A stretch of 64,000 nt of DNA. It comes from Thiothrix unzii. Lineage in GTDB: Bacteria; Pseudomonadota; Gammaproteobacteria; Thiotrichales; Thiotrichaceae. The DNA lies in NCBI RefSeq assembly GCF_017901175.1, contig NZ_CP072793.1:2046001-2110000 (forward strand). The letters are read 5' to 3'. Below the pieces are notes generated by a model. The model had not been told where the DNA came from, made no database searches, and saw only the letters and a list, made by a program, of their open reading frames with translations. Of the stretch, positions 16,372 to 26,840 are shown one piece after another. The translations under genes were made by a program, and so were the position numbers. The stretch's first letter is position 1; every line of letters begins with the position of its first letter.

Positions 16372-17949
16372 TTACTCCCACTCAATCGTAGCCGGAGGTT
16401 TCCCCGAAATATCATAAACCACACGAGAAACCCCGCGTATCTCATTGATAATCCGCCGCGACAACAGATCCAACAACTCATACGGCAAATGCGCCCAACG
16501 CGCCGTCATGAAGTCAATCGTCTCCACCGCCCGTAACGCAATCACGTAATCATAACGCCGCCCATCGCCGGTCACGCCCACCGATTTCACCGGCAAAAAC
16601 ACCGCGAACGCCTGCGAAGTCTTGTCATACAAATCATGCTTGCGCAGTTCCTCAATGAAGATATGGTCAGCCAGCCGCAGCAAATCCGCGTATTCCTTCT
16701 TCACCTCACCCAGAATCCGCACCCCCAAACCGGGGCCTGGGAACGGATGACGGTAAACCATTTCCGGCGGCAAACCCAGTTCCACGCCCATCACGCGCAC
16801 TTCATCCTTAAACAATTCACGCAACGGCTCGACCAGCCCCAGCTTCATGTTTTCTGGTAAACCGCCGACATTATGATGTGACTTAATCAAATGCGCCTTG
16901 CCCGTTTTCGCCCCAGCAGACTCGATCACATCGGGGTAAATCGTGCCTTGCGCCAACCATTTCGCACTGGTCAACTTGGACGATTCCTCATCGAAAATAT
17001 CAATGAACAACCCGCCAATGATCTTGCGCTTCTTCTCAGGGTCAGTGACACCCGCGAGAGCTGACAGGAAACGTTCCTCCGCATCCACACGGATCACTTT
17101 CACGCCCATGTGTTCGGCGAACATCGCCATCACCTGATCGCCTTCACGGTAACGCAACAAGCCAGTGTCCACGAATACGCACGTCAATTGCGTACCAATC
17201 GCCTTGTGCAACAAAGCCGCGACCACGGACGAATCCACCCCGCCGGACAAGCCCAGAATGACTTCATCCGAACCCACTTTTTCACGCACGGTACGGATGT
17301 TTTCGTCGATAATATTCGCCGTCGTCCACAACCCTGCACAACCGCAAATGCCCTGCACAAAGCGTTGTAAAATGCGCTTGCCCTGCTTGGTATGCGTCAC
17401 TTCAGGGTGGAATTGCAGCGCGTAGAAATGCCGTGCTTCATCCGCCATCCCCGCAATCGGCGCGGAATCGGTGCTTGCCATCAGCTTAAAGCCTTCCGGC
17501 ATCGCGGTGACTTTATCGCCATGCGACATCCACACATCCAGCAAACCAAAACCGTCGGCAGTCACATGGTCTTCGATTTCACACAACAATTCGGTATGCC
17601 CACGCGCCCGCACTTGCGCATAACCAAACTCGCAATGGCTGGACGATTCCACCGCACCACCGAGTTGCACCGCCATCGTCTGCATTCCGTAGCAAATGCC
17701 CAGCACCGGCACACCCAGCGTAAACACATTCTCAGGTGCTTTTGGTGGTTCCGCATCCGTCACCGATTCAGGGCCACCGGACAAAATAATGCCCTTCGCA
17801 CCGAATGCCGCAACCGCTTCCGCTTCCACATCCCACGGGTAAATCTCACAATAAACCCCAACCTCGCGCACACGCCGTGCAATCAACTGCGTATATTGCG
17901 AACCGAAATCAAGAATGAGTACGCGGTCAGCATGAATATTCTGTGTCAT
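16372..17949 (-). CDS. guaA: GMP synthase (glutamine-hydrolysing)
   Basis: It makes GMP from XMP, ATP and glutamine in the purine pathway. The 525-residue protein has a class I glutamine amidotransferase domain (about 1-205) with nucleophile Cys in [10 protein letters not shown] and the His/Glu of FHPEVTHT. An ATP-pyrophosphatase domain follows with the P-loop [13 protein letters not shown], and a C-terminal dimerisation domain ends in PPATIEWE. It starts [20 protein letters not shown]. guaB lies just upstream on the same strand with 57 bp between them, most of it a palindromic repeat; they likely form a guaB-guaA operon. Confidence 0.97.
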   Translation of the reverse strand: MTQNIHADRVLILDFGSQYTQLIARRVREVGVYCEIYPWDVEAEAVAAFGAKGIILSGGPESVTDAEPPKAPENVFTLGVPVLGICYGMQTMAVQLGGAVESSSHCEFGYAQVRARGHTELLCEIEDHVTADGFGLLDVWMSHGDKVTAMPEGFKLMASTDSAPIAGMADEARHFYALQFHPEVTHTKQGKRILQRFVQGICGCAGLWTTANIIDENIRTVREKVGSDEVILGLSGGVDSSVVAALLHKAIGTQLTCVFVDTGLLRYREGDQVMAMFAEHMGVKVIRVDAEERFLSALAGVTDPEKKRKIIGGLFIDIFDEESSKLTSAKWLAQGTIYPDVIESAGAKTGKAHLIKSHHNVGGLPENMKLGLVEPLRELFKDEVRVMGVELGLPPEMVYRHPFPGPGLGVRILGEVKKEYADLLRLADHIFIEELRKHDLYDKTSQAFAVFLPVKSVGVTGDGRRYDYVIALRAVETIDFMTARWAHLPYELLDLLSRRIINEIRGVSRVVYDISGKPPATIEWE

Positions 17950-17959
17950 AACAACTCTC

Positions 17960-18004
17960 TTACTCCCCTCGCCCCTTGAGGGAGAGGGGTTGGGGGTGAG
18001 GGGT
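17960..18004. repeat. Palindromic G/C-rich repeat, copy c
   Basis: CTTACTCCCCTCGCCCC, TTGA, GGGAGAGGGGTTGGGGGTGA, then GGGG. It is nearly the same as copies a and b. It fills the guaB-guaA gap and could form a hairpin in that message. Confidence 0.8.
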
Positions 18005-18006
18005 TC

Positions 18007-19500
<1,494 letters not shown>

Positions 19501-19512
19501 TCATTATAGAGT

Positions 19513-19541
19513 TTGACCTCGAAGCGGTAAACTGCTATCAA
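19513..19541 (+). promoter_or_regulatory. Candidate sigma-70 promoter for the 19611 gene
   Basis: TTGACC, 17 bases, then TATCAA. It lies about 70 bases before the start codon of the SoxXA-binding-like gene and matches the -35/-10 consensus reasonably well. Confidence 0.4.
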
Positions 19542-19610
19542 TACGCCCCAGAGTAATTCAAGCAATTTGATTTATCTCATTGACGTAATTCTAGGAGAGG
19601 AGGAACTCAC

Positions 19611-20009
19611 ATGAACTTGAAAGCACTATTCGCTGCGGTGGCATTATCTGTTATGGCTTCTACTGCATGGGCTGCTGATGACAAAAAACCAGCAGACGCT
19701 AAACCGGCTGAAGCTGCTAAAGCAGAAGAAAAAGTAACACTGAAAGCTGACGCTGATGCTGACGTAAAAGCAGCAATCGACGCGGCACAAGCGGCTAACG
19801 ATGCTGCTAAAAAAGCAGGCTTTGAGTGGAACTGGGGTGGCAAATCTGCCAGCAAACAGTTAGAAGACGCTATCAAAGCGGCTAACGATGGCAAGAAAGA
19901 AGACGCACTGAAAATTGCTAAAGCCGTTGAAACTGCGGGTAAGCAAGGCCAAGAGCAAGCTGAAAAAGCTAAAACGGCTGGCCCTGCGGCAGCGGGCGCG
20001 AAGAGCTAA
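19611..20009 (+). CDS. Periplasmic Ala/Lys-rich protein, SoxXA-binding-like
   Basis: The protein has 132 residues with a clear signal peptide (MNLKALFAAVALSVMASTAW, cleavage after AWA). The mature part is Ala/Lys/Glu-rich, and its C-terminal ~70 residues, AAQAANDAAKKAGFEWNWGG followed by an amphipathic LEDAIKAANDGKKEDALKIA region, resemble SoxXA-binding proteins (SoxK) of sulfur oxidisers as I recall them. That would place it with thiosulfate oxidation, but no sox gene is in the window, so the role is inference. A very strong GGAGAGGAGG sits 6 bases before the ATG, a good promoter precedes it and a terminator follows, so it is a highly expressed single-gene unit. Confidence 0.5.
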   Translation: MNLKALFAAVALSVMASTAWAADDKKPADAKPAEAAKAEEKVTLKADADADVKAAIDAAQAANDAAKKAGFEWNWGGKSASKQLEDAIKAANDGKKEDALKIAKAVETAGKQGQEQAEKAKTAGPAAAGAKS

Positions 20010-20040
20010 CACATCAACTCTCACGATGTTTGTTGTGGAA

Positions 20041-20068
20041 AAAGCCGGGACATTCCCCGGCTTTTTTT
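20041..20068 (+). terminator. Rho-independent terminator after the SoxXA-binding-like gene
   Basis: AAAGCCGGG pairs with CCCGGCTTT around a 6-base loop (ACATTC), followed by a T-run. It ends about 14 bases before xseA. Confidence 0.85.
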
Positions 20069-20081
20069 ATAGAGTGACCCC

Positions 20082-21434
20082 ATGCAAACCGAACGTATCA
20101 TTTTCAGTATCACCCAACTCAACGCCGAAGTCGGGCAACACCTCGCCCAAGGCTTCCCCGCTTTATGGGTCGAAGGCGAAATTTCAAACTTTATCCGTGC
20201 GTCTTCTGGTCATCTTTACCTCAGCCTGAAAGATGCGGGTGCGCAAGTGCGCTGCGCCATGTTTAAAGGACGTGCCGCCACCCTCAAACTCGCACCCAAA
20301 AACGGCTTGAAAGTGTTGGTGCGCGGCAAAGTCGGTTTATACGAGCCGCGCGGTGAATACCAGTTCATTATCGAACACATGGAAGATGCCGGAGTTGGTG
20401 CATTGCAACGCCAGTTCGAGGAACTCAAACACACCCTGCAAGCGCAAGGTTTATTCGCCCCCGAACACAAACGCCCGTTACCCGCATTTCCGCGCTGCAT
20501 TGGTGTGATTACTTCGCCCACGGGTGCGGCAGTGCGCGATATTTTGAACGTATTGAAACGCCGTTGCCCGCAAATTCCGGTAGTGGTTTATCCGGTATTG
20601 GTGCAAGGCGAAGGTTCTAAAGAGCAAATTGTGAATGCGATTCGCCAAGCCGACCGCGAACAGCGTTGCGACGTATTGATTGTGGCGCGGGGCGGCGGTT
20701 CTATTGAAGACTTGTGGTCATTTAATGAAGCCAGCGTAGCGCACGCGATTCATGCTTGCAGCTTGCCGGTTATCAGCGGCGTGGGGCATGAAATCGACTT
20801 TACCATTGCTGATTTCGTGGCGGATGTCCGCGCTCCTACGCCATCGGCGGCGGCAGAATTAGTCAGCCCGGACATGGGCGCGTTGCAAACCCACGCGCAA
20901 CGCCTGTTGTGGCAATTGCAACGCCACCAGCAACGCCGCTTACAGCACGCCAACGAACATTTGCAACGTTTGCAACAACGCCTCGCCAATCAACGCCCGA
21001 CACAACGCCTGCAACAACGTTTTCAGCGCGTCGATGAACTGGAATTGCGCTTACGCACCGCGCTTAACCGCCGTTTGCAAACCCATGCGCAACGCCTGAC
21101 ACACGCGCAAACACGCTTACACACGCAATCGCCACTGCGCCAGATTCGCCAGCAACAACAACGCCTAGAGCATTGGCAACAAGCGTTGGAGCAACGTTTA
21201 CAACAGCAATTGGGAAAGGCGCAGGATCGTTTGCAGATGCAGGTAGGGAAATTACACGCACTGAGTCCGTTAGCGACGTTGGAACGCGGTTATAGCATTG
21301 TGCGCCAACATGCACACGGAGCCGTGATTAAAGAAACCGCACCGTTACGTTTGGGGCAAAGCGTTTATACCCAGCTTAAAGACGGTGGGTTTGAGAGCAT
21401 TATCACGCAGATTCAAGAAGTTGCGCCCAACTAG
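20082..21434 (+). CDS. xseA: Exodeoxyribonuclease VII large subunit
   Basis: This is the catalytic large subunit of exonuclease VII, which degrades single-stranded DNA. The N-terminal OB-fold reads FSITQLNAEVGQHL and FPALWVEGEISNFIRASSGH; the core has GVITSPTGAAVRDILNVLKR, VARGGGSIEDLWSFNE and ISGVGHEIDFTIADFVADVR, all family signatures. A long Gln/Arg-rich coiled coil spans about residues 265-395, and LATLERGYSIVR lies near the end. At 450 residues it is a normal length. Its 3' end overlaps the convergent 21403-22389 gene by 32 bases. Confidence 0.95.
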   Translation: MQTERIIFSITQLNAEVGQHLAQGFPALWVEGEISNFIRASSGHLYLSLKDAGAQVRCAMFKGRAATLKLAPKNGLKVLVRGKVGLYEPRGEYQFIIEHMEDAGVGALQRQFEELKHTLQAQGLFAPEHKRPLPAFPRCIGVITSPTGAAVRDILNVLKRRCPQIPVVVYPVLVQGEGSKEQIVNAIRQADREQRCDVLIVARGGGSIEDLWSFNEASVAHAIHACSLPVISGVGHEIDFTIADFVADVRAPTPSAAAELVSPDMGALQTHAQRLLWQLQRHQQRRLQHANEHLQRLQQRLANQRPTQRLQQRFQRVDELELRLRTALNRRLQTHAQRLTHAQTRLHTQSPLRQIRQQQQRLEHWQQALEQRLQQQLGKAQDRLQMQVGKLHALSPLATLERGYSIVRQHAHGAVIKETAPLRLGQSVYTQLKDGGFESIITQIQEVAPN

Positions 21435-22389
21435 CCAAACGCGGCTGCCAGAATTGCCAAGCGGCTGGCGGCTGGCAATGCCATTCGCACCCGTCAGCAC
21501 TGCTTAGGGTGACTTGACCGTTACGCGCATACGCCAAGGCGGGTTCAAACCAAGCGGTTTGCAGCGCGTCCAACGCCGTTTGCCACACTGTCGGATTATC
21601 ACCCAATGCGGGCAAGGCTAAATCTTCCAAAATGACCAAATGCTTGCCGCTGGCATAATCAGTTTGTGCCAATGCGGTAGCCGCCTGATACGGCACATTG
21701 GCTGCCAATGCCAGCGTTTGCGCGGTGACACTATTCCCTATCACCGAATCCCAGCGCGGGGTTAAACCCGGCGGTTGAGCGCAATCGCTTACTCCCCACA
21801 ACCACAGCGCATTGATGCCATGCGGATTATCGTGTAACAACATCTGGATTTCATTGAGTAAGCGATGCCAGTAACGGCGGTTCTGTTGCGGCAATAACGC
21901 AAACACGCTTTGCCCCAACGCCTGCGACAACGGCACGGTACGCGGCGCGGTTTCACCCGTTAACGCCGAGCCGAGTAAATACCAACGCTGCGGGTGCTGA
22001 CTCACCAAACGCAAGCCGTCTTGTGCCAAATGCGCATTGAGTAACGCTTGTAACTGGGTTGCGGCGGCGTGGTCTGGGGTGGGTAACGTGGCGTTTAAGG
22101 TAACTTGATCAATGCCGCTGCGCATCCACACCGGATCAGCACAGACCAACGGTTCCGTTGGTGACACACCAAAATCTAGGCAATAACGGTAATAAGCAAT
22201 CGGCAGTTCGTCGTCGGCGCAATGCCCCAAAGCAGCAAATAAGGTATTTTCTAAACCCCGCACCGGCACAGCAACGCGACGCGCCCCCGCACACAAACGC
22301 AAGATACCCGGTGCGGCTGGCTCAAACGCGAAATCCGACCGCCACAAACGCAGCGGCTGGAACAAACCGGGAACGACAAATTCAAGCAA
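21403..22389 (-). CDS. RpfE / cofactor-independent phosphoglycerate mutase-like protein
   Basis: The protein has 328 residues and no signal peptide. Segments such as NEIQMLLHDNPHGINALWLW, GVSDCAQPP and KHLVILEDL resemble a proteobacterial family annotated as RpfE-like or cofactor-independent phosphoglycerate mutase-like. The name comes from distant fold similarity; I see no clear metal-binding set and would not assign an enzyme activity. It converges on xseA with a 32-base overlap of coding 3' ends and is followed upstream by two small same-strand genes. Confidence 0.5.
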   Translation of the reverse strand: MLEFVVPGLFQPLRLWRSDFAFEPAAPGILRLCAGARRVAVPVRGLENTLFAALGHCADDELPIAYYRYCLDFGVSPTEPLVCADPVWMRSGIDQVTLNATLPTPDHAAATQLQALLNAHLAQDGLRLVSQHPQRWYLLGSALTGETAPRTVPLSQALGQSVFALLPQQNRRYWHRLLNEIQMLLHDNPHGINALWLWGVSDCAQPPGLTPRWDSVIGNSVTAQTLALAANVPYQAATALAQTDYASGKHLVILEDLALPALGDNPTVWQTALDALQTAWFEPALAYARNGQVTLSSADGCEWHCQPPAAWQFWQPRLASWAQLLESA

Positions 22390-22396
22390 GGCGTGT

Positions 22397-22825
22397 TTAC
22401 GCCGTCGCTTTCATGGCTTGCGCCTGAAGCGCGTCGTTGATCGCATAGCCGTAGGCACAGTCGACTTCAATGCGCACTTTCATTAGGCCGTCCGTGCCTT
22501 CATCCAGCATGACGGTCAACGGCGAACGTTTTTGGAAACGCCGATGCGGTTTTTGCAACCACATTACCCGCATCTGGCTGCTAAACGGAAAAGTAGTGCG
22601 CAAGGCATCCGCAATCCCCACCAAATGATCAATGCGGTGCATAATGTCTTCGGTTTGCGGGAACGCTTTATCGCCTTGGCGGTATTGCTGCATATGGCGC
22701 GGGCGCACCTCTTCGGGCAGCCCTAACACACACAACATGGCTTCCGCGCTGATTTTCCACTCATCTAAATGATGCACAACCGCTTGGGTTAACGCGCTCA
22801 TTTCAGTATCGCTAAACTGTTGCAT
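22397..22825 (-). CDS. DUF2384-type (MbcA/ParS/Xre) antitoxin-like protein
   Basis: A helical N-terminal half (EMSALTQAVVHHLDEWKISA) is followed by the toxin-binding DUF2384 region: FSSQMRVMWLQKPHRRFQKR, then SPLTVMLDEGTDGLMKVRIE. Such proteins usually neutralise RES-domain toxins, but no RES toxin is next to it, so it may be an orphan or have another job. The ATG at 22825 shares one base with the upstream stop (TGATG), so it is coupled to 22825-23106. A TTG at 22828 is the less likely start. Confidence 0.6.
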   Translation of the reverse strand: MQQFSDTEMSALTQAVVHHLDEWKISAEAMLCVLGLPEEVRPRHMQQYRQGDKAFPQTEDIMHRIDHLVGIADALRTTFPFSSQMRVMWLQKPHRRFQKRSPLTVMLDEGTDGLMKVRIEVDCAYGYAINDALQAQAMKATA

Positions 22826-23106
22826 CAATCAGCCCTTTTTTTCAGCCCTTGCATGGACACGATATTGGTAGTGCGCTCTTCATCAATGAAGTGCGGGCGG
22901 TCTTGCACGTTTAAACCGGCTTGTTGCGCCAGCTCACGCTCACGCGCCGCAATCAGGTCAAAACACTTTTTCACGTCTTCAACCGTATCGTCAGACAGCG
23001 GATACTGCACCGCAGAATCTGACGGGGTGAGATCACGAATAATTTTACCGAGTGTCTTACGCATCGCCATCAAAATGCGTTTTTCCGTGGAATGTTCTGC
23101 GGACAT
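22825..23106 (-). CDS. Small conserved hypothetical protein
   Basis: The protein has 93 residues, is hydrophilic and has no signal peptide. MSAEHSTEKRILMAMRKTLG, DLTPSDSAVQYPLSDDTVED and CFDLIAARERELAQQAGL form a pattern I associate with a small gammaproteobacterial family, sometimes loosely named segregation and condensation protein A without good reason. No domain of known function is visible. It is the first gene of a pair with the DUF2384 protein, joined by a TGATG overlap. Confidence 0.55.
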   Translation of the reverse strand: MSAEHSTEKRILMAMRKTLGKIIRDLTPSDSAVQYPLSDDTVEDVKKCFDLIAARERELAQQAGLNVQDRPHFIDEERTTNIVSMQGLKKRAD

Positions 23107-23202
23107 CTGTTTTGCCTCAAACCTTCAAAGTCATCAAACTAGCTTAAGTAGGTGATTGTTACCATACCACAAAGGTAGGAGATAGCAGTAATTCACCCCT
23201 AC

Positions 23203-24126
23203 TCACGCCAAGTAACCCAAATTCTCCAGCGCAAAGCGTTTTGGCGCAATGCCAAACGTTTGCCATGCGGCACTATCGCTACAGGTATTACCTTCCAGCA
23301 ACATCACAATCTGGTCGCGGGTAATCGGAAACCACGCTTGTTTATCCAACACGCCCGCTACCACTTTGAGGATTTCAGCCGGTGCTGGCACTGCTAATTT
23401 GCCGCTACGCCCCGATGCTTGCGCTAGGGTTTGGATAATCTGTTTCCAACTCACCGCATCCGCCCCGCACAGCGCGAAGGTTTTGCCCAATGCCGCTGGA
23501 TTATCCACCGCCGCTGCAAACGCTTGAGCCACATCTTCCACGTGTACTGGCTGCATCTCGAATTTGCCCGCTTGCAGGATATTCACCCCAGCAAAAAATA
23601 ACGGCGCGGGGATTGGCGGTAACACCAACTCTTTTTGCAATTGCGTACAGAACTCGGCTTTGCCACGCGGATCACCGAAAATCACCGAAGGGCGGAAAAT
23701 CGTCCACGCTAAACCCGACGCTTGCACGCATTGTTCCGCACGGAATTTGGTATCTTGGTATTTCGTGCCGCCCGCTTTCACGCCATTGGCACTCATTAAG
23801 ATGAAATGTTGCACGCCCTGACGTTGCGCCGCTGCCACCGTGCGCTCGACCCCGTTGAACTGGCTTTCTTCGTAGGTGATGCCCTTTGCCGGAAATTCGC
23901 GCAAAATACCGATGAGGTAAATCACCGCATCCGCGCCTTGCAAACAAGCGTCCAACGCCGTCGTGTCGCGAATATCGCCGGGAACAGTTTCGCATTGCGC
24001 GGCGGCGGTCAGTTTACCCGCACTACCGGGGCGCACCAGCACTCGCGGCGTATGCCCCGCCTGTAACAAAGCGTCGATAATGTATGTGCCAACGAACCCT
24101 GTTCCACCAATAATGCTGACTTTCAT
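23203..24126 (-). CDS. NAD(P)-binding SDR/NmrA-type protein (complex I NDUFA9-like)
   Basis: The protein has 307 residues. The Rossmann nucleotide loop is at the N-terminus (MKVSIIGGTGFVGTYIIDAL), followed by RVLVRPGSAGKL, GDIRDTTALDACLQGADAVI and FRPSVIFGDPRGK. The atypical extended SDR group to which it belongs includes NDUFA9-like proteins and many putative NAD-dependent epimerases. The usual YxxxK catalytic pair is not clear (YQDTKFRAEQ is the nearest), so a redox-sensing or structural role is as likely as catalysis. It is divergent from dbpA. Confidence 0.7.
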   Translation of the reverse strand: MKVSIIGGTGFVGTYIIDALLQAGHTPRVLVRPGSAGKLTAAAQCETVPGDIRDTTALDACLQGADAVIYLIGILREFPAKGITYEESQFNGVERTVAAAQRQGVQHFILMSANGVKAGGTKYQDTKFRAEQCVQASGLAWTIFRPSVIFGDPRGKAEFCTQLQKELVLPPIPAPLFFAGVNILQAGKFEMQPVHVEDVAQAFAAAVDNPAALGKTFALCGADAVSWKQIIQTLAQASGRSGKLAVPAPAEILKVVAGVLDKQAWFPITRDQIVMLLEGNTCSDSAAWQTFGIAPKRFALENLGYLA

Positions 24127-24239
24127 ACCGAAATCCTTGTATTTTCTAATGCAGGTATTGTGTTACTTCAGTATAAGTGTTGGCAAATACCCGCGAAAAA
24201 CCGCTATCATGCAGCACTCATTTATTCAAGAGCTGCCTC

Positions 24240-25616
24240 ATGCCCACTTCGTTTGCCACCTTAAATCTGCCCGAAACCCAACTGACCAATCTCGAAAATC
24301 TCGGTTATCAGCACATGACCGCGATTCAAGCCGAAGCCCTGCCCCACGCCTTACAAGGTGCGGATTTAATCGCGCAAGCCAAAACTGGCAGTGGCAAAAC
24401 CGCCGTATTCGGGATTACCTTACTCGCCAAACTTGACCCGCAAAACTTCGTCTCGCAAGCCTTAGTGCTATGCCCCACCCGCGAACTCAGCACCCAAGTT
24501 GCCAATGAAATCCGCCGCTTAGCGCGCTATCAAGCCAATGTTAAAGTCGTGGTATTATGCGGTGGGCAACCACTCGCGCCGCAAGCCGCCTCGCTCGAAC
24601 ACGGAGCGCACGTCATTGTCGGCACACCGGGGCGGATTAACGACCACATCGGCAAACGCACCATCGACCTCAGCCACATCCACACCCTCGTGCTTGACGA
24701 AGCCGACCGCATGTTGGAAATGGGCTTTATGGAAGACATCGGCAAAATCATTAGCCTCACTCCAAAATACCGTCAAACCTTGCTGTTTTCAGCCACTTAC
24801 CCCGATGACATCAAGCGTTTAAGTGCGCAATTTCAACGCACGCCGGTACAAGTCAAAGCTGACACCCTGCATCAAGCAAATGCGATTAACCAACTCTCGT
24901 TTATCTGCAATAAAAGCGAACGCCTGCAAGCCCTCGAAACCCTGTTGGCGCATTTCAAACCCAGTTCCGCCGTGATTTTCTGCAATATGAAAGTCGGGGT
25001 GCGCGAAATTACCGAACACCTCAGCCAACTCGGTTTCAGCGTCAAAGCCCTGCACGGCGAAATGGAACAGCGCGACCGCGACGAAGTATTCGTGCAATTC
25101 AAACACCACAGCTTCAACCTGTTGATTGCCACCGACGTAGCCGCACGCGGGTTGGATATTGAAGACCTGCCGTGCGTGATTAACTACGAATTGCCACACG
25201 ACCCGGCGATTTACACCCACCGCGTCGGACGCACCGGACGCGCAGGCAAAGAAGGTTTAGCACTCAACCTATTGACCGATGCCGAACGCCACAAACTCGC
25301 CGACATTGGCATTGCCCAAAAAGCCGAATTGCCGTTTGAAGTGATTTCCGCTCTCAAAGGCAGCCAGCTAACCCCGCGCCAACCGCCCAATGCCACGCTC
25401 TGCATTGCCGCCGGACGCAAAGAAAAAGTGCGTGCTGGCGACATTCTCGGCGCACTCACTGGCGAAGGCGGGATCAATGGTAAAGCAGTCGGCAAAATCG
25501 ACGTGCTGGATTACGCCGCTTACGTCGCGGTCGAACGCAGCGTTGCCAAGCAAGCCATTACGCGCCTGCTCAACAGCACCATCAAAGGCCGTAAATTCAA
25601 AGCCAAACTGCTTTAA
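24240..25616 (+). CDS. dbpA: ATP-dependent RNA helicase DbpA
   Basis: This is a DEAD-box helicase that acts on 23S rRNA hairpin 92 during large-subunit assembly. All helicase motifs are visible: Q motif region GYQHMTAIQAEALP, Walker A AKTGSGKTA, PTRELSTQ, DEAD in VLDEADRMLEMGF, SAT, and HRVGRTGRAGKEG. The C-terminal ~70 residues (GDILGALTGEGGINGKAVGK, then IDVLDYAAYVAV) are the DbpA RNA-binding domain that gives rRNA specificity. The start at 24240 gives MPTSFATLNLPETQLTNLEN, as in the family; upstream codons are unsupported. Confidence 0.92.
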   Translation: MPTSFATLNLPETQLTNLENLGYQHMTAIQAEALPHALQGADLIAQAKTGSGKTAVFGITLLAKLDPQNFVSQALVLCPTRELSTQVANEIRRLARYQANVKVVVLCGGQPLAPQAASLEHGAHVIVGTPGRINDHIGKRTIDLSHIHTLVLDEADRMLEMGFMEDIGKIISLTPKYRQTLLFSATYPDDIKRLSAQFQRTPVQVKADTLHQANAINQLSFICNKSERLQALETLLAHFKPSSAVIFCNMKVGVREITEHLSQLGFSVKALHGEMEQRDRDEVFVQFKHHSFNLLIATDVAARGLDIEDLPCVINYELPHDPAIYTHRVGRTGRAGKEGLALNLLTDAERHKLADIGIAQKAELPFEVISALKGSQLTPRQPPNATLCIAAGRKEKVRAGDILGALTGEGGINGKAVGKIDVLDYAAYVAVERSVAKQAITRLLNSTIKGRKFKAKLL

Positions 25617-25619
25617 CGC

Positions 25620-25645
25620 GCCGCAATTCGCACTATTTTTGCGGC
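25620..25645. terminator. Bidirectional hairpin between dbpA and glutathione peroxidase
   Basis: GCCGCAA pairs with TTGCGGC around a 12-base loop that contains five T. It sits at the convergent 3' ends and overlaps the last codons of the 25633 gene. Confidence 0.5.
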
Positions 25646-26211
25646 AAATTCGCCTCAAGTAACTTAATCAGCTTGTCACTTTGCGGGGTGACAAAGCTGG
25701 AAAAACTCCCAATCAATTCACCCTTGGTATTCAACACGTACTTGTGGAAATTCCAACTGGGAAATTCCCCCGCCATTTCACCCAAAGTCTGATAAATCGG
25801 TGAAGCATTCGCCTTTGCCGCATGGGTTTTCTCAAACATCGGGAACTTCACCCCGTAAGTCAACTCGCAAAAGTCCTTAATCTCTTGTTCCGAACCGGGG
25901 TCTTGCCCAGCAAAATCGTTGGATGGGAACCCTAACACCACCAACCCACGGTCTTTATAAGTGCTGTACAGCTTCTCCAAACCCTCAAACTGCGGGGTAA
26001 AACCGCACTTACTCGCGGTATTGACGATAATCACCACCTTGCCCTTGTAGGTTTCGCACAAATTCACCGGCTTATCTTCACCCAACGCACGCACGCTGAA
26101 ATTCAACGCGGCGGGGCAGCCGTTATCCGTCACAGCACCTTTCACCGGCTCTGCCATCACCTGTGCCGCACTAAAAAAACTCATGGCTAATGCAAACAGT
26201 TGCTTGTACAT
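25633..26211 (-). CDS. Exported glutathione peroxidase-family protein
   Basis: It is a thiol peroxidase of the GPx fold, 192 residues, with a signal peptide (MYKQLFALAMSFFSAAQVMA). The active-site strand reads VVIIVNTASKCGFTPQFEGL, with Cys in place of selenocysteine. VLGFPSNDFAGQDPGS supplies the conserved Gln region and FPSWNFHKYVLNTKGELIGS the Trp/Asn of the catalytic set. Bacterial members generally use thioredoxin rather than glutathione. A periplasmic location would imply peroxide or lipid-peroxide defence outside the cytoplasm. Confidence 0.88.
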   Translation of the reverse strand: MYKQLFALAMSFFSAAQVMAEPVKGAVTDNGCPAALNFSVRALGEDKPVNLCETYKGKVVIIVNTASKCGFTPQFEGLEKLYSTYKDRGLVVLGFPSNDFAGQDPGSEQEIKDFCELTYGVKFPMFEKTHAAKANASPIYQTLGEMAGEFPSWNFHKYVLNTKGELIGSFSSFVTPQSDKLIKLLEANLPQK

Positions 26212-26381
26212 ACGAAAATTCCTGCTAATGATTTACAAGGATTGTCGCACTGTTGTATGACTTTGGATAAATAGCAGCAAACAAAAAGTGGTAAAGATGC
26301 AGGTAACACTACGCGAGTAAAACCCATGCTTGATGCGCATCAGCAATACGCATTAAGCTACTGCAAAAGCGGAGACTCATC

Positions 26382-26561
26382 GTGAAAATCCCATTGATTT
26401 ACAAAGCTAAAATATCGAAGCGGCTGGAAGTTGCGGCTATCGCCCCTGTACACAAGAAAAAAAGTGAAGAGTGGCTGTCAGAAAATCGTGCAGCACTCAA
26501 TGCATATAATGAACGTGTCTCACAACGTAAGGTATTCAGTGAAGGGTTAAGGATGTTTTGA
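26382..26561 (+). CDS. CcdA-family antitoxin-like small protein, possibly truncated
   Basis: This encodes 59 residues from a GTG with GCGGAG about 7 bases upstream. The last ~30 residues, SEEWLSENRAALNAYNERVS and then VFSEGLRMF, match the toxin-binding tail of CcdA antitoxins (WxxENxxAxxxYNxRV...FxxGLRxF). The N-terminal ribbon-helix-helix expected of CcdA is not clear (KIPLIYKAKISKRLEVAAIA). No ccdB-type toxin follows; the next reading frame is a restriction-operon scar. Orphan antitoxin or remnant. Confidence 0.55.
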   Translation: MKIPLIYKAKISKRLEVAAIAPVHKKKSEEWLSENRAALNAYNERVSQRKVFSEGLRMF

Positions 26562-26639
26562 ATTCAGCCGACACTTTACGGATGCGCCTTAACCCGCTAT
26601 GTTGACGCGCACTAACCGTATCGCTCAAAGGAATAGCCC

Positions 26640-26840
26640 TTGCCCACGCTCAATTGGATTGGCAAACAAGCCGTCGGTATAACACTAGCCGTCGAATACA
26701 AAGGCAAACACATAGCCGAACACGACAAAGAAAAACGCCAAATCGGTGAACTGTGGGCAAGGCGCAGCAACGGACGTTGCCGCTTCGTGTGGGTAGAAAA
26801 CAAAAACTGGCAAGTGCTCAAGGAAGCAACCCATGGCTGA
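26640..26840 (+). pseudogene. Deletion scar joining the start of a mod gene to the end of a res gene
   Basis: A 66-residue frame begins LPTLNWIGKQAV, the usual opening of adenine-specific methyltransferases (PTLNWIGK...), and continues directly as AVEYKGKHIAEHDKEKRQIG and ELWARRSNGRCRFVWVE, the usual ending of the partner helicase/nuclease subunit (YKG...KEKxxIGxLW...GxxxF). The simplest reading is a large in-frame deletion that removed nearly all of a type III-like mod-res operon. The start is TTG with AAAGGA upstream. The last 8 bases overlap the GIY-YIG gene, which often neighbours such systems. Confidence 0.6.
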
